A DNA stretch of 64,000 bases from Bacteroidota bacterium (GTDB lineage: Bacteria > Bacteroidota > Ignavibacteria > Kryptoniales > JAKASW01). Both the position numbers and the translations under genes were made by a program. How positions within the stretch are numbered: position 1 is the stretch's first letter; each line of letters starts with the position of its first letter. The stretch lies in the NCBI GenBank assembly GCA_021845665.1, contig JAJZVO010000004.1, forward strand, positions 62,001 to 126,000. The letters are read 5' to 3'. Below the pieces are notes generated by a model. It ran no database searches, was not told the DNA's origin, and saw nothing but the letters and a program-made list of their open reading frames with translations. This document shows, in pieces, positions 7,736 through 15,939 of this stretch.

Positions 7736-10158
7736 TTTGCTGCGACTCCTCCAAACGATCCTTCGGATACTTTTCCGCCGGCCTCAGCCTTGTTCTGAGT
7801 CTGGCCGCCGGCAGTTTCCGGGCTCTGCGGTGCCTGCGCCTCTTCCGGTGAGAATTCGCTCTCGCACTTGGGACACTTGTAGTAGTTTCCCTTCGTTTTC
7901 GTGTACTTCGAAAGGAGGAAGGGTGAGTCGCCGAGGGGACAAGGGATGTTGACAGGTTTGTCCCACGTGGCATAATGACACTTCGGATAGTTCGTGCAGC
8001 CGTAGAAAATTCTTTTCTTGCGGGTGAAGCGCTGCGCGAGCTCTCCCTTGCCGCATTCCGGGCACTTGACGCCCGTAGTGATACTCTTTGTGAATTTGCA
8101 TGCCGGGTAGTTCGAGCAGCCGATGAACTTGCCGAACCTGCTGTTCTTATAAATGAGATCGTTGCCGCACTCGGGGCACTTGTCGCCGGTCGGACGGTTG
8201 TTGTCGTCATGAGCGTCTATCGGCTTTGTGTTCTTGCATTCAGGGTACTTGCTGCACGCAAGGAATCTTCCGCGGCGGCTCCACTTGATGACCATAGGGG
8301 ATCCGCACACGTCGCAGTTAACCTGCTGCCCATCGACAGACGATTTAATCTCATCTATCTTTCCTTCGACACCTTTTACCGCCGTGTCGAAGGGGTGATA
8401 AAACTCGTTCAGCACATCGAGATACTTCTTCGTGCCGCCGGCGATTTCATCGAGTTCGGATTCCATCTCGGCGGTAAACTTCACGTCGAAGAATTCGGGG
8501 AGGTTCGCGGATAGGATTTTGTTAACGTTCATCCCGAGGTCGGTGGCAAACAGACGCCTTTCTCTCAGCTCGACGTATCCCCTATCCTCGATTGTGGAGA
8601 CGATTGACGAGTAAGTGCTCGGCCTTCCGATGCCGAGCGACTCGAGCTCTTTGACGAGGCTGCTCTCGGTGTAACGCGCGGGGGGTTTGGTAAAGTGCTG
8701 TCTCGTATAGACGTCGTCGAGACCGAGCGCCTCTCCCTCTTTGAGCGTTGCCGGAAGCGCGAATTTCTGAAGTTCATCGCTGTCTTCGTCGGATTTCGGA
8801 GTGTCGGCATCTTCTGCAGTGATGTCATAAATTTGCAAAAAGCCCGGGAACTTGACATGAGAGTCGGTTGCTTTGAAGACAAACATCTCGCCGTCTTTAG
8901 CGGCTTTCGGCGCTCCCTCGACCGAAACGGTAATCTGATCGTAAACGGCCGGGTTCATCTGGGATGCGATGAACCTTTTCCATATTAAGTCATACAGCAG
9001 AAACATTTCTCTCGGAAGATGTTTCTTGATGTCCTTGGGGAGGTACTCCATGTGAGTCGGGCGAATCGCTTCGTGAGCGTCCTGAGATGCCTTCGACTTC
9101 TTGAAGTGTCTCGCTTCTTTCGGAAGAAACTCCTGTCCGAATTCCGTCTTGATGTAATTTCTCGCCGCGTCGATTGCTTCGTCGCTGATCCTGGTCGAGT
9201 CGGTCCTCATATAAGTGATCAACCCGACGCGCCCTTCCGGTCCGAGTTCAACGCCTTCATAAAGCTGCTGAGCCAGCATCATCGTCCGCTTCGGTGAGAA
9301 GCCCAGCCTTGTGGAAGCAGCTTGCTGAAGTGTGCTTGTTATGAATGGAGGAGCAGGATTTCGCTTCTGTTCTTTGCGCTGTATTGAGGTGACGGCATAC
9401 TTTGCGGACTTGATATCCGCCACAAATTTCTCCGCTTCCTCCTGGCTTCCGATGAAGAACTCTTTCTTTGAACGGTCCTTGGCGTTCGCGCTCCCCTGCG
9501 GGTCCTTGAGGTCCTTCCCCGCGATAGAATAGAGCTTCGCTTCAAACTCTTCCTGCTTCTCAGTCGTGAATTTTCCGAGCACGGACCAATACTCTATGGG
9601 GGAAAAGCCGTTGATCTCGTTTTCACGCTCGCAGACGAGCTTCAGAGCAACGGATTGGACCCTGCCGGCGGAAAGGCCCGGGTAGACAGCTTTCCAGATA
9701 AGCGGGCTGACTTTGTAGCCGACCAGCCTGTCCATCACGCGACGCGCTTGCTGGGCATAAACAAGGTGGGAGTCGATCTTTAGGGGTTTCTCCATTGCTT
9801 TGGAAACGCCCGATTGAGTGATCTCCGTGAAGAGGACCCTGAAAACATTTTCTGAGGAATGCTTGAGCTCTTCGGCAATATGCTGTGCGATCGCCTCCCC
9901 CTCGCGGTCCGGGTCAGTCGCAATGTACACCTGTTGCGCCTTCTCAGAAAGGTCTTTAAGCTTTTTGATGATCTCGCTTTTGCCGCGTATGGTTTTGTAC
10001 TCAGGCTCGAAGCCTTTTTCGACATCGACGCCGAGTTTACTCTTCGGCAAATCTTTTATATGACCAACAGTAGCCTCGACCACATAGTCGTTCCCGAGGT
10101 ACCTATTTATGGTTTTTGCTTTTGATGGCGATTCGACAATTACGAGTTTTTTTGCCAT
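7732..10158 (-). CDS. topA: DNA topoisomerase I
   Basis: 808 residues. The Toprim start 'KKLVIVESPSKAKTINRYLG' and 'ATDPDREGEAIA' (metal-binding DxD) are intact. The catalytic tyrosine lies in 'GLITYMRTDSTRIS' near residue 310. The C-terminal quarter carries tandem zinc ribbons: 'CDVCGSP...CSKYPEC', 'CPECGND...CSNYPAC', 'CPECGKG...CTNYPKC', and a last degenerate one ('CPLGDSP...CPKC'). It relaxes negative supercoils during transcription and replication. It is the first gene of the topA-xerC pair. The end is low-complexity 'PQSPETAGGQTQNKAEAGGK', a probable disordered tail. Confidence 0.96.
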   Translation of the reverse strand: MAKKLVIVESPSKAKTINRYLGNDYVVEATVGHIKDLPKSKLGVDVEKGFEPEYKTIRGKSEIIKKLKDLSEKAQQVYIATDPDREGEAIAQHIAEELKHSSENVFRVLFTEITQSGVSKAMEKPLKIDSHLVYAQQARRVMDRLVGYKVSPLIWKAVYPGLSAGRVQSVALKLVCERENEINGFSPIEYWSVLGKFTTEKQEEFEAKLYSIAGKDLKDPQGSANAKDRSKKEFFIGSQEEAEKFVADIKSAKYAVTSIQRKEQKRNPAPPFITSTLQQAASTRLGFSPKRTMMLAQQLYEGVELGPEGRVGLITYMRTDSTRISDEAIDAARNYIKTEFGQEFLPKEARHFKKSKASQDAHEAIRPTHMEYLPKDIKKHLPREMFLLYDLIWKRFIASQMNPAVYDQITVSVEGAPKAAKDGEMFVFKATDSHVKFPGFLQIYDITAEDADTPKSDEDSDELQKFALPATLKEGEALGLDDVYTRQHFTKPPARYTESSLVKELESLGIGRPSTYSSIVSTIEDRGYVELRERRLFATDLGMNVNKILSANLPEFFDVKFTAEMESELDEIAGGTKKYLDVLNEFYHPFDTAVKGVEGKIDEIKSSVDGQQVNCDVCGSPMVIKWSRRGRFLACSKYPECKNTKPIDAHDDNNRPTGDKCPECGNDLIYKNSRFGKFIGCSNYPACKFTKSITTGVKCPECGKGELAQRFTRKKRIFYGCTNYPKCHYATWDKPVNIPCPLGDSPFLLSKYTKTKGNYYKCPKCESEFSPEEAQAPQSPETAGGQTQNKAEAGGKVSEGSFGGVAAK

Positions 10159-10214
10159 GTCGGAATTTTACCAGTCTTGTTAAAGAATGCACATAACAAT
10201 CAGGTGCTCTACGT

Positions 10215-10670
10215 TCAATTTATGGTATCGGAACTATTGAGCATGATCCTGCTTCCCGGTTTTCCGGGTGAATTATAATCGAAAAGGACGCTTGCCACGA
10301 TCGATTTTACTTCGTCCCTGTCAACTAGATTGGATCCTGACATCAGCGAACGCTCTATGATGTTTTCCAAGTCGAGCTGGTCGACAAGTCCGAGTTCATA
10401 CATCTCGACGAGAAAGCCTCTCGCCTCTTTCGTCATAATTTGTCTCTCGGCTTCATGGAAGATTCTGTAAGAGCGTGCGCGGGGTCCCTTAATGCGTTTG
10501 AGCGGCTCGCGGAGATTCATTTTGTCATAAATCCAGCTTAGCGCCGTAGAAATTTCGGTTTGGCTGTATCCGCTTTCGCTCAACTTGGATACATCGACTT
10601 TCGAAATGTCCTTCGTCTCCCGTATCTCGCGCATGAGAACGACTATCAGTTCTATGATCTTTTCCTGCAT
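10215..10670 (-). CDS. Smg/DUF494 family protein
   Basis: 151 residues, mostly helical. 'MQEKIIELIVVLMREIRE', 'LSESGYSQTEISTALSWIYDKM' and 'EARGFLVEMYELGLVDQLDLENIIERSLM' follow the Smg pattern (E. coli Smg lies next to dprA and a topA-like zinc-finger gene). The family function is not established; it may be a nucleic-acid-associated adaptor. It sits just upstream of topA in the same orientation, a linkage seen for smg homologues elsewhere. The C-terminus ('NYNSPGKPGSRIMLNSSDTIN') is divergent. Confidence 0.72.
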   Translation of the reverse strand: MQEKIIELIVVLMREIRETKDISKVDVSKLSESGYSQTEISTALSWIYDKMNLREPLKRIKGPRARSYRIFHEAERQIMTKEARGFLVEMYELGLVDQLDLENIIERSLMSGSNLVDRDEVKSIVASVLFDYNSPGKPGSRIMLNSSDTIN

Positions 10671-10720
10671 TTCCTATGTATCCTCAAGACCAATATATGT
10701 TGAAAAATTCCAAAGTCAAG

Positions 10721-11155
10721 CTATCCTTTGTCACGCCGGTCAAAAAACGACTCAATGAACGCATTTTCGCGTTTTCTCATTCTCAACTTTTGCGATCTGG
10801 TCTTATCATCCCAGCCACAAAGGTGCAGGACACCGTGGACAATCAGCCGAAGGACTTCTTTTTCAAGAGGCACATCGTAGCGTCTCGCCTGAACGCGAGC
10901 CCTGTCGACGCTTACGTAAATTTCTCCCTCGATGCTGTCGGTGTCGGCGAGGTCAAATGATATGACGTCGGTGCGGTAATTGTGGTTAAGAAATTTTCGG
11001 TTAACTTCGAGGAGGTAATCGTCGCTGACCAGCACGATGTTGATGCTGTCGGCAATCTTATCTTCTTCTTTGAGGATGCGGCGGACAAGTGCGGTGAGAC
11101 GTACGCGCTCAAACTTCGGCGCACGCGGATAATCGACAAAGAGATTTATTCTCAC
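10721..11155 (-). CDS. ybeY: Endoribonuclease/rRNA maturation factor YbeY
   Basis: 144 residues with the UPF0054 signature: 'NRKFLNHNYRTDVISFDLADTDSIEGEIYVSVDRA' and the metal site 'VHGVLHLCGWDD'. YbeY acts in 16S rRNA 3'-end processing and ribosome quality control. Only two zinc histidines are visible; the position of the third, normally GxDH, is Asp. It starts with GTG at 11155 in a GTGA overlap with the stop of the upstream unknown gene, so translation is probably coupled. Confidence 0.9.
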   Translation of the reverse strand: MRINLFVDYPRAPKFERVRLTALVRRILKEEDKIADSINIVLVSDDYLLEVNRKFLNHNYRTDVISFDLADTDSIEGEIYVSVDRARVQARRYDVPLEKEVLRLIVHGVLHLCGWDDKTRSQKLRMRKRENAFIESFFDRRDKG

Positions 11156-11583
11156 TTAATGCTTGTCTCAGCGAGAGAGAGCGCGATGCTGCTGAGCATA
11201 ATCTCCGGACCCATACGCGTGAAGTCGCCCGACAGTGCGCTCTTGTCAACATTAGCGTAGAGCGAGCAGCCTGCCTCACGTTCGACGATCAGTCCACTGA
11301 TCTTGCCGTCGGCTTCCGAATAGAACGTCACTTCGCCGAGCAGGTCGGAAGCGAGATAGCCAGTACATTGGTGTAGTTGGAGATGAGAATTGATCGTGTA
11401 GACCGTGATGAGGTTGCTTTTTTGCCTGCCGGTTTTCAAGGACGGGTAGATTTCGACGGCAAGTTTGCGCCTGGATTTCCTGTCAAAGAGATCGAAGCGG
11501 TACAAGTTCCCGCGCTTCACGCCCTTCGTCTTAAGAACCGTACCGATGCTTTCGATGTCTTTAGACTTAAACTCAAAACTCAT
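11152..11583 (-). CDS. Conserved hypothetical protein upstream of ybeY
   Basis: 143 residues that I do not recognise. It is a soluble mixed alpha/beta protein without signal peptide or membrane segment. Notable stretches are 'LYRFDLFDRKSRRKLAVEIYPSLKTGRQ', 'SHLQLHQCTGYLASDLLGEVTFYSE' and 'GISGLIVEREAGCSLYANV'-like beta segments near the C-terminus. It is read as real because it overlaps ybeY by 4 nt in the same orientation and fills the space between two solid genes. No function is proposed. Confidence 0.7.
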   Translation of the reverse strand: MSFEFKSKDIESIGTVLKTKGVKRGNLYRFDLFDRKSRRKLAVEIYPSLKTGRQKSNLITVYTINSHLQLHQCTGYLASDLLGEVTFYSEADGKISGLIVEREAGCSLYANVDKSALSGDFTRMGPEIMLSSIALSLAETSIK

Positions 11584-11608
11584 ATAATTTCCTTAATAGT
11601 ATAATATA

Positions 11609-11645
11609 AAACCCAATGCCGTGAAATCCTCCCGACATTGGGTTT
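11609..11645 (-). terminator. Intrinsic terminator after the cold-shock gene
   Basis: On the minus strand AAACCCAATG pairs with CATTGGGTTT over a 17-nt loop and is followed directly by a T-rich run (TTTTATATTATA). It lies 24 nt after the cold-shock gene stop and insulates it from the ybeY pair. Confidence 0.85.
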
Positions 11646-11668
11646 ATCAAAGAAATGAAACCGCAGTA

Positions 11669-11872
11669 CTATTTTGCGGTAACGTTGACTGCCTTCAGAC
11701 CTCTGGCGCCTTCCACAATCTCGAATTCCACTTCTGTACCCTTGTCCAGCGTTTTGTACTGCTTATCGCTTTTTATGTCGCTGTAGTGGACAAACACATC
11801 CTCACCGTTGTCCTGTTCGATGAACCCGAACCCTTTTTTTCCATCGAACCACTTAACTTTACCGTTCGGCAT
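11669..11872 (-). CDS. cspA: Cold-shock domain protein
   Basis: 67 residues, a single cold-shock domain. '[17 protein letters not shown]' includes RNP1 and '[10 protein letters not shown]' is RNP2; the end '[14 protein letters not shown]' is typical. It is a single-stranded RNA/DNA-binding chaperone that melts mRNA structure. A very strong GGAGGAGG ribosome site precedes the ATG. It is monocistronic, with its own promoter about 260 nt upstream and a terminator just after it. The long leader suggests post-transcriptional, possibly temperature-dependent control, as known for cspA-type genes. Confidence 0.96.
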   Translation of the reverse strand: MPNGKVKWFDGKKGFGFIEQDNGEDVFVHYSDIKSDKQYKTLDKGTEVEFEIVEGARGLKAVNVTAK

Positions 11873-12136
11873 GATACCTCCTCCAAATAAGTCAGCAGCT
11901 CTGGCGGCCGTGAATCGGGCAAGTCACTCAAATAGTTAGTTTTTCGGCCGCTTTTCGCCACATAGGGCCTGCCCAATAAGCCAATGGATCTTTTGATAAT
12001 CGTGCTTGAAGAGAAAGGAATGACCTCAAGGTGTTTACTTGTTCCGCAAATAGCCTTTAGTGATGGGGAAGTCGGCGCCAAGCCTCCGGCGCCCGTTGTC
12101 GATATGTCCGTGCTCATAATCTGCAAAATTTGAATT
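11873..12136 (-). other. Long 5' leader of the cold-shock mRNA
   Basis: About 260 nt between the promoter and the cold-shock start codon with no credible gene. It holds a GGCGCC-8 nt-GGCGCC hairpin (12074-12093) and ends with the GGAGGAGG site. The overlapping 144-residue ORF in the track extends into the csp gene out of frame and is rejected. Confidence 0.6.
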
Positions 12137-12165
12137 AATTTAGCCGGACACTCAGTGAATGTCAA
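12137..12165 (-). promoter_or_regulatory. Sigma-70-type promoter for the cold-shock gene
   Basis: On the minus strand a perfect -35 TTGACA is separated by exactly 17 nt from TAAATT, a near-consensus -10. The spacer contains the small palindrome CACTCAGTG (read on plus), a possible operator. This matches the general consensus better than the TAnnTTTG type of classical Bacteroidota promoters. Confidence 0.75.
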
Positions 12166-12222
12166 GCTTTGTGGCAAATCAAATCGGGATTCCCTACAGT
12201 CCGTCAAAGCGAGGAGTCGAAC

Positions 12223-12768
12223 TCATTCCTCCAGATTCTTCCTCCTGGAGACACCGAACAGGTTCGCATTGAACTCCTTTAATAGCCCTTTGGCTTCATC
12301 CACCTGATCATCGCGAACAAAAAACTTCGCCGGCTGAATGAGTGGGTACACGGCAAGGAAGTCCTCGCCCGATACATAGTAATCTATGTCTGAATCGTCC
12401 AGAAATGACTTGAGTAGCGCGATATCTCCTTGATTCCGTGAGGAGAAGACTTCGGTATATTTCTTATCCTTTAAGACCATGGGAGGATTTACCGTGAAGT
12501 CGAGATAAGCTTCACATTCAGGACAATGAAATATTCTTGCCACCCGTTCTTCTTTCGCCAAACGAAGCTCACTCGAACAACTCGGGCAGATGATAACCTC
12601 GGGAAGTAAACTTGCGGCAGACTCAAGCCTCATGGTGTCCTGGCAGGCAGGTTTCCTGCAATAGTAATATTCGTTTCCCTCAACAAGACATGCCTCGCAA
12701 TAAGCTTCACCGCAATTGTGGCAAACAGAAATCGCCTTCCTGTTCGGATGATTGGCGCAATGTTCCAT
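12223..12768 (-). CDS. B-box-type zinc finger / DUF2007-like protein
   Basis: 181 residues. The N-terminus 'MEHCANHPNRKAISVCHNCGEAYCEACL' is a B-box-like zinc finger (C/H pattern), followed by a second zinc ribbon 'CPSCSSEL...FHCPECEAYL'. The C-terminal third ('YTEVFSSRNQGDIALLKSFLDDSDIDYYVSGED...FFVRDDQVDEAKGLLKEF') matches DUF2007, a small alpha/beta domain of unknown role described as putative signal-transducing. The track start is 8 codons too early: the ATG at 12768 follows an AAGGTGG site and gives the zinc-finger start. It has its own promoter and no close partner gene. Confidence 0.8.
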   Translation of the reverse strand: MEHCANHPNRKAISVCHNCGEAYCEACLVEGNEYYYCRKPACQDTMRLESAASLLPEVIICPSCSSELRLAKEERVARIFHCPECEAYLDFTVNPPMVLKDKKYTEVFSSRNQGDIALLKSFLDDSDIDYYVSGEDFLAVYPLIQPAKFFVRDDQVDEAKGLLKEFNANLFGVSRRKNLEE

Positions 12769-12826
12769 AGAACCCACCTTTGTCCTTCGCATCTCGTTTC
12801 GGCGCCGCCGGCGCTCTTTCGAGTAT

Positions 12827-12832
12827 ATTATA
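12827..12832 (-). promoter_or_regulatory. -10 element upstream of the zinc-finger gene
   Basis: A perfect TATAAT on the minus strand lies about 55 nt before the start codon. The -35 is weak (TTGCTT at 15 nt or CTTGCT at 16 nt spacing). A GC-rich GCGCCGGCGGCGC hairpin lies in the short leader. Confidence 0.5.
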
Positions 12833-13027
12833 GTGATACCCCGGATGAAGCAAGTCTACCGTCCGAGGCTGTGTAAAAATCGGATGGCTACTTTTGGGAA
12901 GCCTCCGCTCATCCGCAGTCGATCCGGTCTCAGTGGCTCTCGGGCATCTATGTCACAATAAAACTCAATTCCTCTTTTGTCGACAATATCCCGGTTGTCT
13001 AGAGACGCGGCCGAAAAGTCCAACATA

Positions 13028-13128
13028 CGAGAGCACGAAGATTTTTCACGAAGGACACGAAGGGCTCTATTCATTTATCGCTCTTTCTTTGTGCTCTTTG
13101 CGCCCTTTCTTCGTGACCTCGTGGTTAA
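13028..13128. repeat. Degenerate CACGAAG/CTTCGTG repeat element
   Basis: The intergenic DNA between the zinc-finger gene and the VOC remnant carries several copies of CACGAAG-like words in both orientations: 'GCACGAAGATTTTTCACGAAGGACACGAAGG' on plus, then 'CTTTCTTCGTGACCTCGTGGTTAAA'. The two ends are roughly inverted, so it can fold as an imperfect hairpin of about 100 nt. The remaining stretch 12833-13027 shows no gene I can support. Confidence 0.6.
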
Positions 13129-13427
13129 ATAGTTTTGCAGCGGGTTTTCGGCCCGGCTTCTATGGGCGAAAATCGGATCGGGTAATAGTCCTCAAACGCC
13201 ATCACCGGTGGGCGCGTCGACCACGAGCCGTCGTTGAATCTTGCATCAGGAATGGTCGGCTGGAAAAGCTCTGTCGGATTACCGGAGGGATCGTCTACAA
13301 AGCATTGTTTTCCACCAGCCCCTATAACGATGTCGTTCCGAAAAAGGACATCTGCCAGCCGGAGTTCCATAGCGGACAACTCGATGTCCTCCTCTCCACA
13401 AAGCATCCTAAGATTGGACCAGTTCAA
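13125..13427 (-). pseudogene. VOC (glyoxalase/dioxygenase) superfamily remnant
   Basis: A 100-residue frame. The block 'ELRLADVLFRNDIVIGAGGKQCFVDDPSGNPTELFQP' is the C-terminal half of a vicinal-oxygen-chelate protein, in which the Glu of 'TELF' is a metal ligand. The N-terminal half with the first metal ligand is absent; upstream sequence becomes panB within 40 nt. The frame starts at TTG without a good ribosome site, and the tail after 'ELFQP' reads poorly. I therefore call it a truncated, decayed gene. A short living C-terminal domain protein is less likely. Confidence 0.6.
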
Positions 13428-13467
13428 TCCGCACCGACTTTGGATTCATTACGCGTTTGGAGAGGAT

Positions 13468-14283
13468 TCAATAGCTTTCTTCTTTCGACGGGAACTTGCC
13501 TTTCTTCACATCGTCGATGTACGCGATAAAGGCTTTGTGCATTTGCTCGGCGAGATTGGCATAATGGCGCACGAATCGCGGCTTGAACTCCTGAGTCAGG
13601 CCGAGCATATCGGCATAGACGAGAATCTGGCCGTCGCATCCCTGACCGGCGCCAATTCCGATCGTAGGGACTTTGACGGTTTTCGTGACCTTCGCTGCAA
13701 GCTGGGCAGGGATCTTCTCGAGAACAATCGCAAATACACCGGCGCTTTCAAGGAGCTTCGCGTCTGCCAGTATCGCGGCAGCTTCTTCTTTTTCTTCGCC
13801 TCGCGGACGATAGCCTCCGAACTTGTTTATCGACTGCGGCGTCAGCCCGAGATGTCCCATAACCGGAATTCCCACCTCCGTCATTCGACCGACGGATTCC
13901 GCAATGGCTTTCCCACCCTCGACTTTTACCGCGCTGGCACCTGTTTCTTTAAGGATGCGGCCGGCATTACGCAGCGTCTCTTGAGTGTCTACCTGATAAC
14001 TCATGAAGGGCATATCGACCACGACGAGCGCCCGCTTCACCGATCTGGTTACCACTTTTGCATGATAAATCATTTCATCAAGCGTCACGGGAATCGTTGT
14101 ATCGTTTCCCTGGAAGACGTTTGAGAGGGAATCGCCGACGAGAATTATGTCAATGCCGGCCTCATCCAGTACGTGTGCCGTTATGGCATCGTAGGCGGTG
14201 AGCGCGGCTACCCTATCGCCGCTTCTCTTCGATTCCAATACCGTACGCGTCGTAACGGCCTTCACTTTACTTTTTTCTGCCAT
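13468..14283 (-). CDS. panB: 3-methyl-2-oxobutanoate hydroxymethyltransferase
   Basis: 271 residues, the normal PanB length. It converts alpha-ketoisovalerate and methylene-tetrahydrofolate to ketopantoate, the first committed step of pantothenate synthesis. The motifs are '[30 protein letters not shown]', the metal-binding 'MPFMSYQ', 'AVKVEGG', '[16 protein letters not shown]' and '[23 protein letters not shown]' (active-site region). It lies last in the lpxA-lipoate ligase-panB run. Note that coaX, the next kinase of the CoA pathway, lies elsewhere in this window (55605). Confidence 0.96.
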   Translation of the reverse strand: MAEKSKVKAVTTRTVLESKRSGDRVAALTAYDAITAHVLDEAGIDIILVGDSLSNVFQGNDTTIPVTLDEMIYHAKVVTRSVKRALVVVDMPFMSYQVDTQETLRNAGRILKETGASAVKVEGGKAIAESVGRMTEVGIPVMGHLGLTPQSINKFGGYRPRGEEKEEAAAILADAKLLESAGVFAIVLEKIPAQLAAKVTKTVKVPTIGIGAGQGCDGQILVYADMLGLTQEFKPRFVRHYANLAEQMHKAFIAYIDDVKKGKFPSKEESY

Positions 14284-14322
14284 TTCACATTCCTTTCCCG
14301 GCAGTCCACTGTCGGCCTTCTT

Positions 14323-15150
14323 TCAGTTCTCCCGGATAGTGTTCGCTTCGAAATCATTGCGGACCGGAAATGAGGTGCCTGAGAACACGGCACCGAACGT
14401 TTCCGAAAAACCATCCTTCAAAGCAGCGACCAAATCTTTCCGGTCCGCAGCGAAGCCGAGGATTTCACCAAGAGTCACCGTATGCGACTCAAGGTCAGCC
14501 GTAGTTTTCTCCCGCACCGCTTCATCGACATTCAAATATTGGACGATGCGCTTGTGAAATCCGCCCGTCAATATCGACCCATGCTGGAGGAGAGTATGAC
14601 CGAACCTATGCTGTGCGCTACCGACCAGTTTTTTCCCTTTGTGTTCAACCTCGAATACGGCGGACGTGGAGAAACAAGGGATAGCTCTCGGGTCGCGGAA
14701 GAGCTTCTGAAAATCTGCGGAGCTCTGCGACAGGTCGAGTTCGGCCCCGAGTTTCCTAAGTCCGACCACGAGAGCCGAGCTTATCCGGTTATAGGTCTCG
14801 CGGACCGATAACCCGTCGGTCTGCATGACTACGGAATAAGTGAGTTCCTCTGCGTGCAGGACAGCCTTCCCGCCCGTTGGACGCTTCACTATGTCAATTC
14901 CATCGCGGCGGGCATGTTCCACATCTATGTCAGATTCATTTTGATTTCTCCCCAGGGAGATACAGTAAGGTCTCCACCCGTATAATCGCAACATCGGGAT
15001 ACCGGTAATCCTGAACTCGTCCGCGAGGCTGAGGTCGAACTTCATATTGAACTCTCCGGAGTTGTCGCGGGTATCTACGAAGAACCACTCTTTTGAGGCA
15101 TGTTTCCGCGGAGAGTCCGCCGGTCGATCTAACCGCTCACCGGCAGCCAC
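14323..15150 (-). CDS. Lipoate-protein ligase A-like (BPL/LplA/LipB family)
   Basis: 275 residues. 'EWFFVDTRDNSGEFNMKFDLSLADEF' is the LplA/LipM-type N-terminus. 'ISLGRNQNESDIDVEHARRDGIDIVKRPTGGKAVLHAEELTYSVV' contains the RRxxGGxAVxH-like lipoyl-AMP-binding loop, and 'KKLVGSAQHRFGHTLLQHGSI' has the invariant catalytic lysine. It attaches lipoate or octanoate to carrier domains. The start is a GTG at 15150, 2 nt after the lpxA stop, with AGGAG 7 nt upstream; about 20 extra residues precede the conserved region. No separate LplA C-terminal accessory domain is present, so a LipM-type octanoyltransferase is equally possible. Confidence 0.82.
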   Translation of the reverse strand: MAAGERLDRPADSPRKHASKEWFFVDTRDNSGEFNMKFDLSLADEFRITGIPMLRLYGWRPYCISLGRNQNESDIDVEHARRDGIDIVKRPTGGKAVLHAEELTYSVVMQTDGLSVRETYNRISSALVVGLRKLGAELDLSQSSADFQKLFRDPRAIPCFSTSAVFEVEHKGKKLVGSAQHRFGHTLLQHGSILTGGFHKRIVQYLNVDEAVREKTTADLESHTVTLGEILGFAADRKDLVAALKDGFSETFGAVFSGTSFPVRNDFEANTIREN

Positions 15151-15152
15151 GA

Positions 15153-15932
15153 TCAGCTCCTGATGATACCGCGTGCAGAGTTCTTGAGAAAAGAAAGGAT
15201 GGTGGAGATTTCATCGGAAGGCGGGAAATCGTTTTCGATTTTGCGGATGGCATCGCTGAACATCAGACCTGAGGAGTAAAGCACCCAGTAAGCATTCTCG
15301 ATAGCCGTTATTTTCTCGCTCGTGAATCCTCTCCGCCTGAGACCGATGACGTTGACGCCTTCGTACCTCATCGGTTCCCGGCCCGCAAGTACATAAGGCG
15401 GGATATCCTTGGTGACTCTGAACGCGCCGCCGATCATGCTGTGTGCGCCAATCTGAACAAACTGGTGCACCGGAGTCCCTCCCCCGATCGTTACCCAATC
15501 GCTCACGGTTACATGTCCCGCGAGTGCCACCAGGTTCGCGAAGATACAGTGGTTGCCGACGCGGCAGTCGTGGGCGATATGGACATTGGCCATGAGAAGG
15601 CAGTCACTCCCGATGACTGTCTTACCGGTCTCGACAGTCCCTTTATGGAGAGTGGCAAATTCCCTTACCACCGTATTGTCGCCGATCTCGAGCGTGGTCT
15701 GCTCGCCCGCGAATTTCAAATCCTGCGGGACGTTGGAAACGACCGCACCATGATGGATCACACAATTTCTTCCGATACGGGCACCTGCTGCTATCAGAGC
15801 GGAAGAGCCTATCGTACAACCATCTCCGATAACGACATCGCTCTCCACGACGGTAAAAGGTCCGACCTTAACGTTATCGCCGATTTGTGCCTTGGGGTTA
15901 ACTACGGCACTCGGATGAATAGTTGTGGCCAT
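15153..15932 (-). CDS. lpxA: UDP-N-acetylglucosamine acyltransferase
   Basis: 259 residues of left-handed beta-helix hexapeptide repeats ('IHPSAVVNPKAQIGDNVKVGPF...'). The catalytic histidine region 'LMANVHIAHDCRVGNHCIFAN' and the family segment 'NVPQDLKFAGEQTTLEIGDN' are present, followed by a helical C-terminus. It adds 3-hydroxyacyl to UDP-GlcNAc, the first step of lipid A synthesis. The track start (15977) overlaps the fabZ end; the ATG at 15932 (MATTIHPSAVV) lies just after that stop and matches the family, so I use it, although the nearest GAGGAA lies rather far upstream. Same operon as lpxC-fabZ and lpxD. Confidence 0.95.
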   Translation of the reverse strand: MATTIHPSAVVNPKAQIGDNVKVGPFTVVESDVVIGDGCTIGSSALIAAGARIGRNCVIHHGAVVSNVPQDLKFAGEQTTLEIGDNTVVREFATLHKGTVETGKTVIGSDCLLMANVHIAHDCRVGNHCIFANLVALAGHVTVSDWVTIGGGTPVHQFVQIGAHSMIGGAFRVTKDIPPYVLAGREPMRYEGVNVIGLRRRGFTSEKITAIENAYWVLYSSGLMFSDAIRKIENDFPPSDEISTILSFLKNSARGIIRS

Positions 15933-15939
15933 CTGGATT

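Noticed and set aside
11773-12207. Minus-strand 144-residue ORF over the cold-shock leader
   Set aside because: It overlaps the csp coding region out of frame, spans the leader and promoter, and shows no domain.
12181-12240. Possible tRNA around 'GAGTCGAACTC'
   Set aside because: The T-loop-like string has no matching acceptor or anticodon stems. No tRNA was seen anywhere in the window.
12894-13529. Plus-strand 211-residue ORF
   Set aside because: It crosses the repeat element, the VOC remnant and the end of panB; composition is not protein-like.
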